In this document: one piece after another, positions 55,545 through 64,000 of the stretch | How the letters are laid out: every line of letters starts with the position of its first letter | How positions within the stretch are numbered: the stretch's first letter is position 1 | DNA from: Coenobita brevimanus | Lineage: Eukaryota; Arthropoda; Malacostraca; Decapoda; Coenobitidae | Direction: 5' to 3' | Assembly: GCA_032717465.1 (NCBI GenBank) | Contig: CM064657.1 | Location: 18,069,331-18,133,330 of the forward strand | Length of the DNA: 64,000 nucleotides | Notes under the pieces: model-generated | What the model saw: only the letters and a program-made list of their open reading frames with translations | Database searches by the model: none | What the model was told of the DNA's origin: nothing | Position numbers and translations under genes: made by a program

Positions 55545-57160
55545 ACACTAGGTTACATGGAAAGTTCACAGGCCTACTGTAAGTTGAAGTTTGATATAGA
55601 CCAAACTTTGTGGACGAGTTAAGGCAAAAGCGAAGGTAATCGATTTTTATAACATTTAATTGAAGGTCAAGGACTCAGGGCTTGACCAATGTTCGACCCG
55701 TGTGTCTGTATTAATAAAATAACGAAAACACTATTGACCTGCTTTAGATCATACTTGGTAGAGAGATTAAGCATCACTCCAGGGGCTGATCCATTGTTCT
55801 TGTGAACAATAGGTAAAAGGTAGAGGTCACATGGTAAGAGCAACTTAAATAGTTTTCATCTGAGTTTGGAGAAACTTTGTAGAATGATTGAAGGTAAGGA
55901 AGGTAGAGTATTACTGGCACTACCTGCTGAAAGTAGTGGCACCACCGCTACCACTACGTGTATGGAAATGTAGTGTCATTTGCTCTACTGTTACCTTTTC
56001 GGAAATGCTACTCTTGCTGTTACCGCTGCTTTAAATACATACACACTTACATATATATATATACACCATATGTAAATCCATACATACCCTCTCTCTCTCT
56101 ATTATTTTTGTAGCAAGTACATACCGGCACCTCGTATTCATACCTTTATAATTAAAGTGGATCCCAAATGCAGGTTACGGCTTTCACTTACTGACATTCA
56201 GATAGCATATTTAGCGTATATTAATTTTCTTCATAGGAGGTACATGGACATTGAAAAATACGAGTAAGGAAGCCTCATGAGAATTAGTGTACAAATGTTG
56301 ATTGTCAGATAAAGAAGTTGTTGATTCCACCTATAAGTAATGAAAATATACTTGTGCATTATGAGGTGCTTCATTGCAGATATGAAATAATGTTATCTGA
56401 AACGCACACAGTTGCCATATTAACTGTCTGTATTTGCTTATGCTAATTTAATTCACTGGAAGTGCACGAAAATTGTTTATGAATAAACTACATGAAAATT
56501 AGCTAAAAAGAAGTTTTCCTGTAAGAAGTACAATTATTCACTCCCCCTGCAGTACAACGTTACCAGCTGAGCAACGACGGTAAGGGTTGACAAGTCATGT
56601 GTTCATTCGTCAAAGTCTGTAATCAAATTATTTTTTCCATTACCGAATTTATGTTTACCCAGTTAAAAGTACAATGTTTATCAGGAGATAAGTTATCGCT
56701 TAGCCTACTGTAACAGTTAATAATAGCCACAGGAAATGTATTGCAGGATCCCAAATGACAAAAAAAATTATGAATATACTCACATATTCATTAGCAAATT
56801 TGATATTAATACAAATTCCTGCTGCTTCATTATTATTATTATTTTTTTTTACTAAACTTGCCACGGTTTGATCATGAATAATTCCATATGGCAACCCTAT
56901 CGACGGTCCACTGGCGTCTGTCGCTCACCAGACTCAGACTTTTCCAATTCGCTTCTAACACGAACACTACTAAAAGTAGAGAGCAGCGTTTGGAGTACAT
57001 AACAAATGTAGGGTTCATCACTCTTACTAAAAAAGAAGTGCACTATAGGTACTTGCTACAAGAAAGTAGATCTGTCACGTAGCGTCACTACTTGTAGGGC
57101 TGATACTTCCAGCACTGGGGAGGGATAAAGGGACCTTAATTCTGAGAACAGTCATAGGGT
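55545..57160. other. No recognised gene
   Basis: AT-rich with no supported coding region on either strand. Short TATATA and CTCTCT runs near 56052-56100, (ATT)n near 56831-56845. Confidence 0.5.
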
Positions 57161-57164
57161 GAGA

Positions 57165-57500
57165 TCAGTCAATCAAATAGGGGCAAACGCAGCGGGGTGC
57201 ATAGCCTCGCTCACCCTCCGACTCCACCCAGGCGGGTCCCTCTGTGTAACCCTCCAGGTAGCGACTTTCCCCTCCTCTAAGTATCTCCTGACAGGCGTGA
57301 TCGACCTGCTCTAACCATAAGTTACGAGGCCTTCCCCTTGGCCTCCTCCACCCTGGGTTAACCCGCTCAGAGATCACGCTGTGAGCAAAATCACCCTCAG
57401 GCAAGAGGGCCACGTGCCCATATAGCTGAAGTTGGCGTTGACATATTATGTGGGTAAAAAGCCTCGATTCAGTCTCACGTAGTAGTCGCTCGTTATGCAT
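57165..57500 (-). pseudogene. LINE-F C-terminal domain
   Basis: 111 codons: NERLLRETESRLFTHIICQR then QLQLYGHVALLPEGDFAHSV, and RRPRGRPRNLWLEQVDHACQ. The RQLQLYGHV and RRPRGRP blocks are the conserved C-terminal end of this RTE-like family. It ends in PRCVCPYLID with a natural-looking stop. Confidence 0.8.
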
Positions 57501-57672
57501 CCGGTTGTATCAGCGATATCCCATGATCCTGTGAAGGCAAATTAGCACCCGAGGAGTCAATTCGCAGCTTCAAGTCACTTTTAGTGTCCATGTCTCAGCC
57601 ATAAAATACGACTGGGAGCACCAACTCCTTGAAGATGCGAACTTTCGTCTTTCTGCACAAGTAACGACAGCG

Positions 57673-58880
57673 TCAAACACCCGAACTCAGTGAATCCATA
57701 ACCTTGTAGGACAGACCAATACGATGAGATATCTCATTGTCTGATCTACCGTTGTTATGGACCACACTACCAGGATAAGTGAATCTTTCCAAGACTTCTG
57801 TATTCTCATCACACGCTTGGACAGACTGAACTGCATCATCCAACAAGCCACCAAATGCCTGGACCTTGGTCTTGGTCCAAGGGACCTTTAATCTCAGTGG
57901 CTTTGCATTCTCGTGAAATTCCTCGAGGGCACTCAGTAGCGTCTCCAACGACTCAGCTAGGATAACTGCATCATCAGCAAAGTCAAGGTCGGTAACCCTG
58001 AAATTGCCAATTGTTACCTACCCCACAGGGACCTCGACTCACAGCCCGGTCCAGTACCCAATCCATACGTGTGTTGAAAAGTGTGTGAGCAAGGACGTAT
58101 CCCTGTCTTACACCAGAACTTACTGGGAAGAAGTCGGATGTCCCCCCACCCCCACACTTTACAGCACTCTCAGTGTTTGAGCACCAGCCAGCAGTCAGTC
58201 GGATTATCCATGAGGGGCTCCCATGCAGCCGCGGGAGTTTCCATAGTACCTCCCGATTTACTGAGTCAAACGCCTTGTTGAGATCTACATAGGCTGCTAG
58301 GAGACCTTGTCGAAACTCAAGACAGCATTCCACAAGACCTCGAAAAGATAGGATGTTGTCAAAGAATGGACTTCTTGGGCGTGAATCCTGATTGCTCAGG
58401 CCTCTGAAACTTGAGCAAATGGCCCCGGATACGCATCAGAAGAATGTGAGTGGCACACTGAGCACTGTAATACCACGGTAGTTACTACAGTCACACTGGT
58501 CTCCTTTTCCTTTTCAGACAGGGGTGACCAAACCCTTTTTCCAGTCAGGAGGAATGTTATCAGTCTGCCAAACGGCTTCTATGACTGCACGTAACCCCCT
58601 GACCATGGCTTCACCCCCACCTTTGATCAGTCTGCTGGGTTGTCACAAGCACCAGCTGCACTGCCACTTTTCAACCTAGCCACTGCCTTCTTGATATCGT
58701 GTAGAGAAAGTACGGCTTCGTCAGCTAGTGGGACAGCAGTCAATGATTGTACACCAGCTGACGGAAGCTCTCCACTGGGAGGTTCAGCCATATATAGCTG
58801 CTCAAAGTACTCAGCCCAACGAGCTCTATACTCACTTGTCCCCGGTACGAGTCGTCCATAGGTTAAGATACAGGGTAAAG
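57673..58880 (-). pseudogene. LINE-F reverse transcriptase, fragmented
   Basis: In gene order: GKAAG-type fingers and FKWKRRPV-like block (58500-58700, broken); QRPEQSGFTPKKS (about 58365-58405); frame 57983-58333 with FRQGLLAAYVDLNKAFDSVN (motif A) and VSSGVRQGYVLAHTLFNTRM (motif B); then, after a frameshift, VTDLDFADDAVILAESLETL (motif C, FADD intact, about 57940-57995) leading into frame 57673-57948 with LRLKVPWTKTKVQAFGG and RFTYPGSVVHNNGRSDNEIS (thumb). Catalytic motifs survive, but the frame is broken, so it is dead. Confidence 0.82.
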
Positions 58881-59096
58881 TCAGTTCAAACTGTTTTGCT
58901 TCGATTTAAACCAAATTTCATATAAGGGTTAATGGTCAGGCAAGAATGAAGTAATTCGATTTTTAGAGCAATCAGTGAAAAATCAACATCATAGGTCAAA
59001 GTCAAATGTTGGTCCCGTAACCCAGTTGGTGGATGAGAGTATTGCACCCCCTGAGACCTCATTCACGTTGTATTCTTGTGACCACCAGCCGCTAAG

Positions 59097-59097
<1 letters not shown>

Positions 59098-59174
<77 letters not shown>
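59098..59174. repeat. (GT)n microsatellite
   Basis: About 76 bases of GT. Confidence 0.97.
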
Positions 59175-59176
<2 letters not shown>

Positions 59177-59969
59177 CTTTTATGAAGGTTAAATCTAACT
59201 CAGCTTCCAAATGTCAATTCTAGTCTGAATTATACAATTTGGAGATTTATTCATTTTGTTTTATTCAAGCTACCACTTAGCTATTTCACTGTTGCTGCCG
59301 CCAGTCATTTATATTTAGATAAGGATTAGCTTCCCGCAGTGTAAGCGTAAAGTAACATTCCCCAGATATCTTCTCCGGACGTGGGAGATGTCAGCTACCT
59401 CATTCTTGGTACCACCAGACGATCTCATTCAGCTTAATTACAACTATAGTTAACCCTTACAGTTTGAAATATCTCACATAATCAAAGAAAAAAAAAATCG
59501 TCTTTAGGCAACAGTACTAAAGTAAGAGGACTTTACTGTAATGAAGAGTTAAGGAATTTATTTCACGAATGAGAAAAACTGTATGTCGACAAAGAAGTTG
59601 TGGGAGAATCAGCAGAAAATGATAAAAAGGAGCTGCTCTGTTAGAACGAGATTGAAGGGAGAGATGAAATGAACTATAGAGTGAGAGATGGTGGTTATGT
59701 TGTTGAGGAAGTGATCTGCACTCTGAAATGACACGAATTCGAACCCAGACTGGGCCAGGGAACATCCTGATCTTCCACAATGCACGTCGATATCATGAAA
59801 CATCACTGTTATCACCATCACACCAGTCTTAAGCGAGACATTCCTTGCATGCATTCTGTATGGACGGTGGGTATTTGTGCCGAAGTAGTGTTATGTGAAA
59901 GTTTATGACACGGAGGACGACTGCTGTGCTTCAGGGATCGGGCTTTCAAATTTATGGTCTTGAGTGTGA

Positions 59970-59972
<3 letters not shown>

Positions 59973-60021
<49 letters not shown>
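59973..60021. repeat. (GA)n microsatellite
   Basis: About 49 bases of GA. Followed by G/A-rich sequence to about 60200. Confidence 0.96.
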
Positions 60022-60023
<2 letters not shown>

Positions 60024-61330
60024 GAAAAGTGGACAAACGAGACAAGAAAGGAAGGGAGTGTAGGAAACAACGAAGTAGGGATAGTGAACGGGGGTGGGAG
60101 TGGGGAGAGGGGGGGGGGAAGCACTGACGAGAAAAAAGGGAGAGAATGGAGGAAACAGGAAATGGCAAAGAGGAACTCTGGAAGGAGTGCCATTGTTCGG
60201 GAGACTGAGTGGTAGGGGAGGACAGGTTCCATATTTTCAAACATTCTTGAGTATATATTCTCGTTAAGATAACCTCATAGTTTTATTTTCACACATTCTG
60301 TTACCAAACACTGCACAATCAAGGCAATAAAAATACAAGAAAGCATACTTATATTTGAGTACAACTCAAATTTATAGGGACTTGTTTAGCATAAAGATTA
60401 TTTAACCCGTTCATGCATGGGACAAATTAAGTACTCTATTCCAGATATAATGCCAGACGATTTTCATCAGCTGAGAGCAGCATACGGGCAACAGAGGACT
60501 AATACTACCGACAATAACCTCTCGTGGTCGGAACCACCGTAGCATTTTATTGCAGGTAACCCCTAGCCATGTTTCTTCTAGCCGGTACGAGCCCTAGAAG
60601 CCTGGGAGTGTTAAGCCGCTTTGTGAATATATTCCCTTAGGCTTGAGAAAAACGGGGTTTCAAATGGTGGTAATTATAGTGGTAATGATGGCTGTTACAA
60701 TGTGGTGTTTTTGTTCTGTTAAGAAAAGTTGATGGAAGATAGATGGTGAGGCCTGATGTACAGCAACCATGGCAGTTGTGGTGGGGAGGGTGGTGAAGGT
60801 AGGACTGGTTCATGATAGCCTGTGATTCTATCTTCTGCATTTAATTCATGTTTGGAGACTTTCTAACAACGTTTCCTAACTCGTTTATTTCTCTCTAAGG
60901 CACGTTAACCTCTTCACTCTGAGAATATTTCCAATACTGTATTTCATTCTTGCTAACTACAGAGGAATTAAGTTAGGAAAACCCCTAGCATGCTCCATAA
61001 GCAGCGTTCCCTCAGAGGCTCGCCTGAGTGTCGTACCTCTTACGTGTTGCGAAGACGGTTCAGTCTGCAGGTATGTGCGTCAGTATGGCAGTGGGGGTAG
61101 GAAATGATTAAATGATGCGGGATAAACTTTACTATGCTAACCGAGCTGTTCCCGTAACACACCGTAAATTGCCCGGCGGAGTGGACGAGGAGCGTTATAT
61201 ATGAAACACCATTTATATGTCCATATGTATTCCTGCATCAGTATGCATACCTCTGTCTAGGTATGGGTGGCAGGGAAAAACAGGAAAGAGCTTAAAAGTC
61301 ATTATTTCAACTAATGTACCAGTAGAAGGG
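60022..61330. other. No recognised gene
   Basis: No frame with motifs and no repeat relation noticed. The same applies to 59175-59972. Confidence 0.5.
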
Positions 61331-61342
61331 ACCCTGCAATGA

Positions 61343-61750
61343 GTGGAGAGAGGGTTGACGAACGAGGAAGATGAGCTGCTGCTGGTACCGAGGGAAGAAT
61401 TCGTCAAACTTGTCTCAGTACGCTTGGGACTTGGAGTGTTTGTGTTCAGCGGTGAAGAGTATGTACAACACAAAGGATTAGCCATGGGCACCCCCCCTCA
61501 TTGCTGTCATGGCCTTCCTGTACATGGAGACACTGGAGAGTGACAGTTACAGAAGAATTATGGGTAAGGGATCCACATGGCTCAGATATGTTGATGATTT
61601 GCCAGCCATAATGAAGAATGGAAGAGATATAGAGAATAAATTAAGGATGTTACTGTAAACAGTAATATCCAGTTCACTGTAGGAAAGGAAATGATAAAAA
61701 TCAACCATTTCTAGATACCATAATTTGGAGAAACAAAAGAAAAGCACTCA
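61343..61750 (+). pseudogene. PLE-2 reverse transcriptase, segment 1
   Basis: Second Penelope-like element, plus strand. LTNEEDELLLVPREEFVKLV, YVQHKGLAMGTPP (motif B: G-x-AMG-P), then in the next frame AVMAFLYMETLE and TWLRYVDDLPAIMKNGRD (motif C, YVDD intact, about 61580-61625). After a TAA and shifts, the sequence near 61665-61735 resembles the IQFTVE and FLDTIIWRN blocks. It breaks off at about 61750, where a foreign dimer repeat begins. The 5' half of the RT is absent or unrecognisable upstream. Confidence 0.82.
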
Positions 61751-62055
61751 GGGCCAAATGATAAAAGCCCGTCAGAATATATTGTTGGCTAAGGTACAAG
61801 TTCCTTACATACCATATTTTATGAAAATTTTGCAAAACTCTACGGAATTCAGTCACCGCGTTTCAGAAAAAAGCTAATCCATTTTAATTGAAACAAAGTC
61901 AATTGGGGGCCGAATGCTGATCACTCGCCAAAATATGATGTTGGATTATAGTAAGTTACTTATAACCACATTTGAAGAAAATTACCAAAATTACAAAATT
62001 CAGTCACCGAGTTTCGTAAAAAGCCATTTCACATTTGAAAATTATATGGTGGCTG
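61751..62055 (+). repeat. Divergent tandem dimer of about 156 bases in PLE-2
   Basis: Units near 61751-61906 and 61907-62055 share GGCC(A/G)AATG, AATAT-ATGTTGG, AAATTTTGCAAA/AATTACCAAAA-type sequence and the block TTCAGTCACCG(C/A)GTTTC. Non-coding; interrupts PLE-2. Identity of the element is unknown. Confidence 0.55.
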
Positions 62056-62165
62056 TCATTCGATCGTCTTTGATGCAATCCTTACCAAAAGTAACAGACT
62101 TTTGCACATCCAAATACTTGTGACTTCCTGAAGATTTGATGAACATGCGTCCACAACTTTTCGAG

Positions 62166-62166
<1 letters not shown>

Positions 62167-62243
<77 letters not shown>
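62167..62243. repeat. (CA)n microsatellite 5' of SINE
   Basis: About 76 bases of CA directly before a tRNA-like head. Confidence 0.97.
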
Positions 62244-62246
<3 letters not shown>

Positions 62247-62492
62247 CGCTGGTGCAGTGGTAACGTTCTCGCTTGCCAACTGGTGGACGGGAGTTCGCAC
62301 CTCGCTCAGGTTGCGAAAAGTTTCACTGACGAAGTGGGTGGTTACTGTCCCCCTTGAGCAAGGGGACGGGTGTGTGGGTGTGTGAAGGTCACAGCCTTGC
62401 CCTTAGATCGGACTATATGAGCTCTCAGCTCCCTTCCGGGAGGGTAAAAGCTGACGATCACGACCATCAAGTGATCCTGACCGACCCGGTGA

Positions 62493-62497
<5 letters not shown>
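62244..62497 (+). mobile_element. tRNA-Gly-like SINE between two (CA)n tracts
   Basis: CTCGCTGGTGCAGTGGTAAC (A box), GTTCTCGCTTGCCAACTGG (resembles the anticodon arm of tRNA-Gly with GCC in the loop), GGGAGTTCGCACCTCG (B box with a G to A start). A 180-base body follows, ending GACCGACCCGGTGAATTACA and a (CA)n tail. The arms are mutated, so it is a SINE and not a tRNA gene. It splits PLE-2. Confidence 0.75.
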
Positions 62498-62549
<52 letters not shown>

Positions 62550-62564
62550 GCACGCGCGCGCGCG
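62498..62564. repeat. (CA)n(CG)n tail tract
   Basis: About 47 bases of CA, then CACGCACGCACGCGCGCGCG. Confidence 0.95.
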
Positions 62565-62589
62565 CTGACAAAAACTTAATTGCCTCGCC

Positions 62590-62731
62590 TTGTTAAAGGC
62601 TGGCGATAAAAATCGAAATGTAAAACTCTTGCTTTATAGAAAGCCAACCAACAAGGACGATTTCGTTCATTATCTGTCCTCTCACAGCAACAGAATGAAA
62701 CCAGGCGAAGTGATTTTTTTTTCTTGGGAAC

Positions 62732-62735
<4 letters not shown>
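62590..62735 (+). pseudogene. PLE-2 reverse transcriptase, segment 2 (thumb)
   Basis: Frame 62590-62910 begins RNVKLLLYRKPTNKDDFVHY followed by LSSHSNRMKPGEVI, the conserved YRKPT-DxFxHY-SxHS block of PLE RTs, also seen in PLE-1 (VYRKPTSCNLFIHYFSHH). Cut off by (TA)n at 62736. Confidence 0.85.

Positions 62736-62811
<76 letters not shown>
62736..62811. repeat. (TA)n tract, likely SINE tail
   Basis: About 76 bases of TA at the 3' side of the minus-strand SINE at 62812-63006. Confidence 0.96.
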
Positions 62812-62814
<3 letters not shown>

Positions 62815-63006
62815 TTCTTCAAGTTTTACATCGTGTCCCCTTTCTCGATAGGAGCTAAGGCGTTGCCCCTGGGTAGAGGACTTAGGCTTGGAGCTTGTGG
62901 CACTTTATGACCGGATGCCCTTCCTGATGTCTACCAATGACCCTTGGGTGGACTCGAACATCCGACCCTTCGGACAGAGCGAAGTGCTCTAACCCACTGA
63001 GCCAGA
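62812..63006 (-). mobile_element. tRNA-derived SINE, minus strand
   Basis: From 63006 down: CTGGCTCAGTGGGTTAGAGC (A box), then CTCTGTCCGAAGGGTCGGAT and GTTCGAGTCCACC (B box). The body holds ATCAGGAAGGGCATCCGGTC, a block known from several animal SINEs, and ends GAAGAAGAA before the (TA)n tract. It separates PLE-2 segment 2 from the GIY-YIG part. No foldable tRNA remains. Confidence 0.82.
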
Positions 63007-63009
63007 ATT

Positions 63010-63480
63010 AATAGATTCATAAAAAAAGTTAAGCTACCCTGGAGGTTGACTTATAAGTCTCAAAAATAAAGCGGAAAGCATAATGTAGTGGAACAGAGGT
63101 TAATAATATGAATGTCAGTAAAGAAAATGAAAGATACATATCCGCCCCAAATTCGGACAAGGCTGCCGTAATAGGTGACTTCACAAAAAGCGGGTCTAAG
63201 AAGAGCTCCTTCATCAAGGGTAAAGATCGGCCAGCTAATGAAGGGTAAAGATGAAGTAACGTTAATGAGAAGCGCCTTATTTATAGTATATCTTGTAATA
63301 GTTGCCCAAAAGTATATATAGGTGAGTCCAGGAGAGGTCTTACGAAAAGACTAACCGAACATAAGGCAGATGAGAGTAGGCGTTACAATTCAGTTTCGTT
63401 AGTCCTGATAAAGATCAGTGCCAACCTCTACCAAAATGGCAGGATTCCACGATTTTATAGCGGACGTTTGACAAAAAAAT
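63010..63480 (+). pseudogene. PLE-2 C-terminal part with GIY-YIG endonuclease
   Basis: Around 63284-63380 one frame reads YSISCNSCPKVYIGESRRGL then TKRLTEHKADE, matching the PLE GIY-YIG nuclease: Cys pair, YIGE (for YVGET/YIGQT), arginine-rich R-GL-KRL-EHK. The upstream 63010-63230 is a degraded linker. Stops and shifts are present, so it is non-functional. This domain nicks DNA to prime reverse transcription and is the part that PLE-1 lacks. Confidence 0.8.
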
Positions 63481-63756
63481 GAAAAAAAAAAAAAAACTAT
63501 GAGGCAGCACATATATGTACGAAAGAAGACACTATTCATAGAGATGGCTGTATGTGCTGGTCAGTCACTGCGGCAGTTGTAGCTTTGACCTCGTTAAATG
63601 CGATGGGATGAGGGAGCAATTAGACATAGAGAATAGCGGGGTCAGGCCATATTAAGACCACCAGGTCAGAAGAGCAGCCAACCAGCAATAGGTGCAACGA
63701 AGGTCCCAGGGACGTCCTGTGTAGAAATATCTCTGATTGCCTCACTGTGTACGGTC

Positions 63757-63810
63757 TCTCTGAGGATGGACTCTGTGTAGTCCAAAACGTTAGAAAAATA
63801 AAAAACGTCA
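63757..63810 (+). ncRNA. Hammerhead-ribozyme-like motif at PLE-2 3' end
   Basis: CTGAGGA at 63760-63766, stem II TGGACT/AGTCCA (63767-63772 and 63779-63784, six perfect pairs, loop CTGTGT), then AAAC where GAAAC is expected, then ACGTT pairing with AACGT around an A-rich loop (stem III), then the GTC triplet at 63807-63809. The missing G of the GAAA box suggests reduced or no activity. No convincing stem I was found. The same T after CTGANGA occurs in the PLE-1 motif. Confidence 0.5.
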
Positions 63811-64000
63811 ACTCTTTCTTGTCTATCCCTCCCACCCATTCCTGTCCATTCGTCAGAATGTACCAATCATAACTATATCTATGCCTGCCTATGTCTATCT
63901 GTCAATCTATCGATTAATAACTCAGCAGGGTGTGTTGAAGCATATTAAGTAGGAAAAATCACATAGGAAGAGGAGCAAGTAAGGTCCCAACTATAATAGA

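Larger units (their letters stand above)
57165..58880 (-). mobile_element. LINE-F (RTE-like), minus strand, 5'-truncated
   Basis: Second RTE-type LINE, of a family different from LINE-E. Gene order runs from about 58880 down to the stop at 57165. RT fingers, palm and C-terminus are all present in pieces, no endonuclease. The interval 58881-59097 downstream on the plus strand has no recognised feature. Confidence 0.82.

Noticed and set aside
62244..62320. Possible tRNA-Gly gene
   Set aside because: T-arm and acceptor stem are degraded and the sequence continues as a SINE body.
62940..63006. Possible tRNA gene on the minus strand
   Set aside because: tRNA-like head of a SINE that continues into an ATCAGGAAGGGCATCC-type body with a (TA)n tail.

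Overview
The window looks like transposon-dense, non-genic DNA from an animal, most likely an arthropod and, by inference, a decapod crustacean. Signs of this are very long (TA)n, (GT)n and (GA)n microsatellites, several LINE groups (Jockey/CR1-like, I-like, CR1/L2-like, RTE-like), Penelope-like elements (PLEs), Tigger, pogo-like and piggyBac-like DNA transposons, and several tRNA-derived SINEs. No bacterial, organellar, rRNA or functional tRNA gene was seen, and no host protein-coding gene could be supported. Nearly every long open frame is a decayed transposon protein.

Layout. 1-4.56 kb: minus-strand LINE-A copy (A1), split by a Penelope-like element (PLE-1) with a clear 14-bp target-site duplication and a hammerhead-like motif. 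4.56-10.9 kb: SINE copies, a LINE-A 3' end, a MITE candidate, and a 2.4-kb foldback element, one arm of which holds a piggyBac-like MITE (PB1). 10.9-13.4 kb: plus-strand LINE-A copy A2 between two (TA)n tracts. 13.7-24.9 kb: four-level nest, an I-like LINE-B holding LINE-A copy A3, which holds a Tigger element, which holds a second piggyBac-like MITE (PB2). 25.0-27.7 kb: LINE-C, CR1/L2-like, with the best preserved reverse transcriptase (616 codons open). 27.8-30.7 kb: GC-rich block with a degenerate repeat array and a 540-codon open frame of unknown nature. 30.8-38.3 kb: mostly unrecognised sequence with divergent repeats and a strong hairpin. 38.4-45.0 kb: nearly full-length but decayed I-like LINE-D (ORF1 zinc knuckles, endonuclease, RT, RNase H) holding a SINE. 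45.05-46.73 kb: pogo-like element with a Pipsqueak-type helix-turn-helix exon, a plausible intron and an RTE fragment inside. 46.7-52.9 kb: mostly unrecognised, with LINE-A and RTE 3' fragments. 52.96-55.5 kb: RTE-like LINE-E. 57.2-58.9 kb: RTE-like LINE-F on the minus strand. 61.3-63.8 kb: second Penelope-like element (PLE-2), cut by two SINE/microsatellite insertions, ending in a GIY-YIG domain and a hammerhead-like motif.

The genes do not form a pathway. The main interest is a well-resolved order of insertions, because several empty sites are preserved in sister copies inside the same window, together with possible catalytic RNA motifs at the PLE ends, and two structures not assigned to a known family: the long-arm foldback and the GC-rich array. 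Element names (LINE-A to LINE-F, PB, PLE, S1, R) are local labels. Family calls rest on motifs read by eye, and many boundaries are good to roughly 10-50 bases only.
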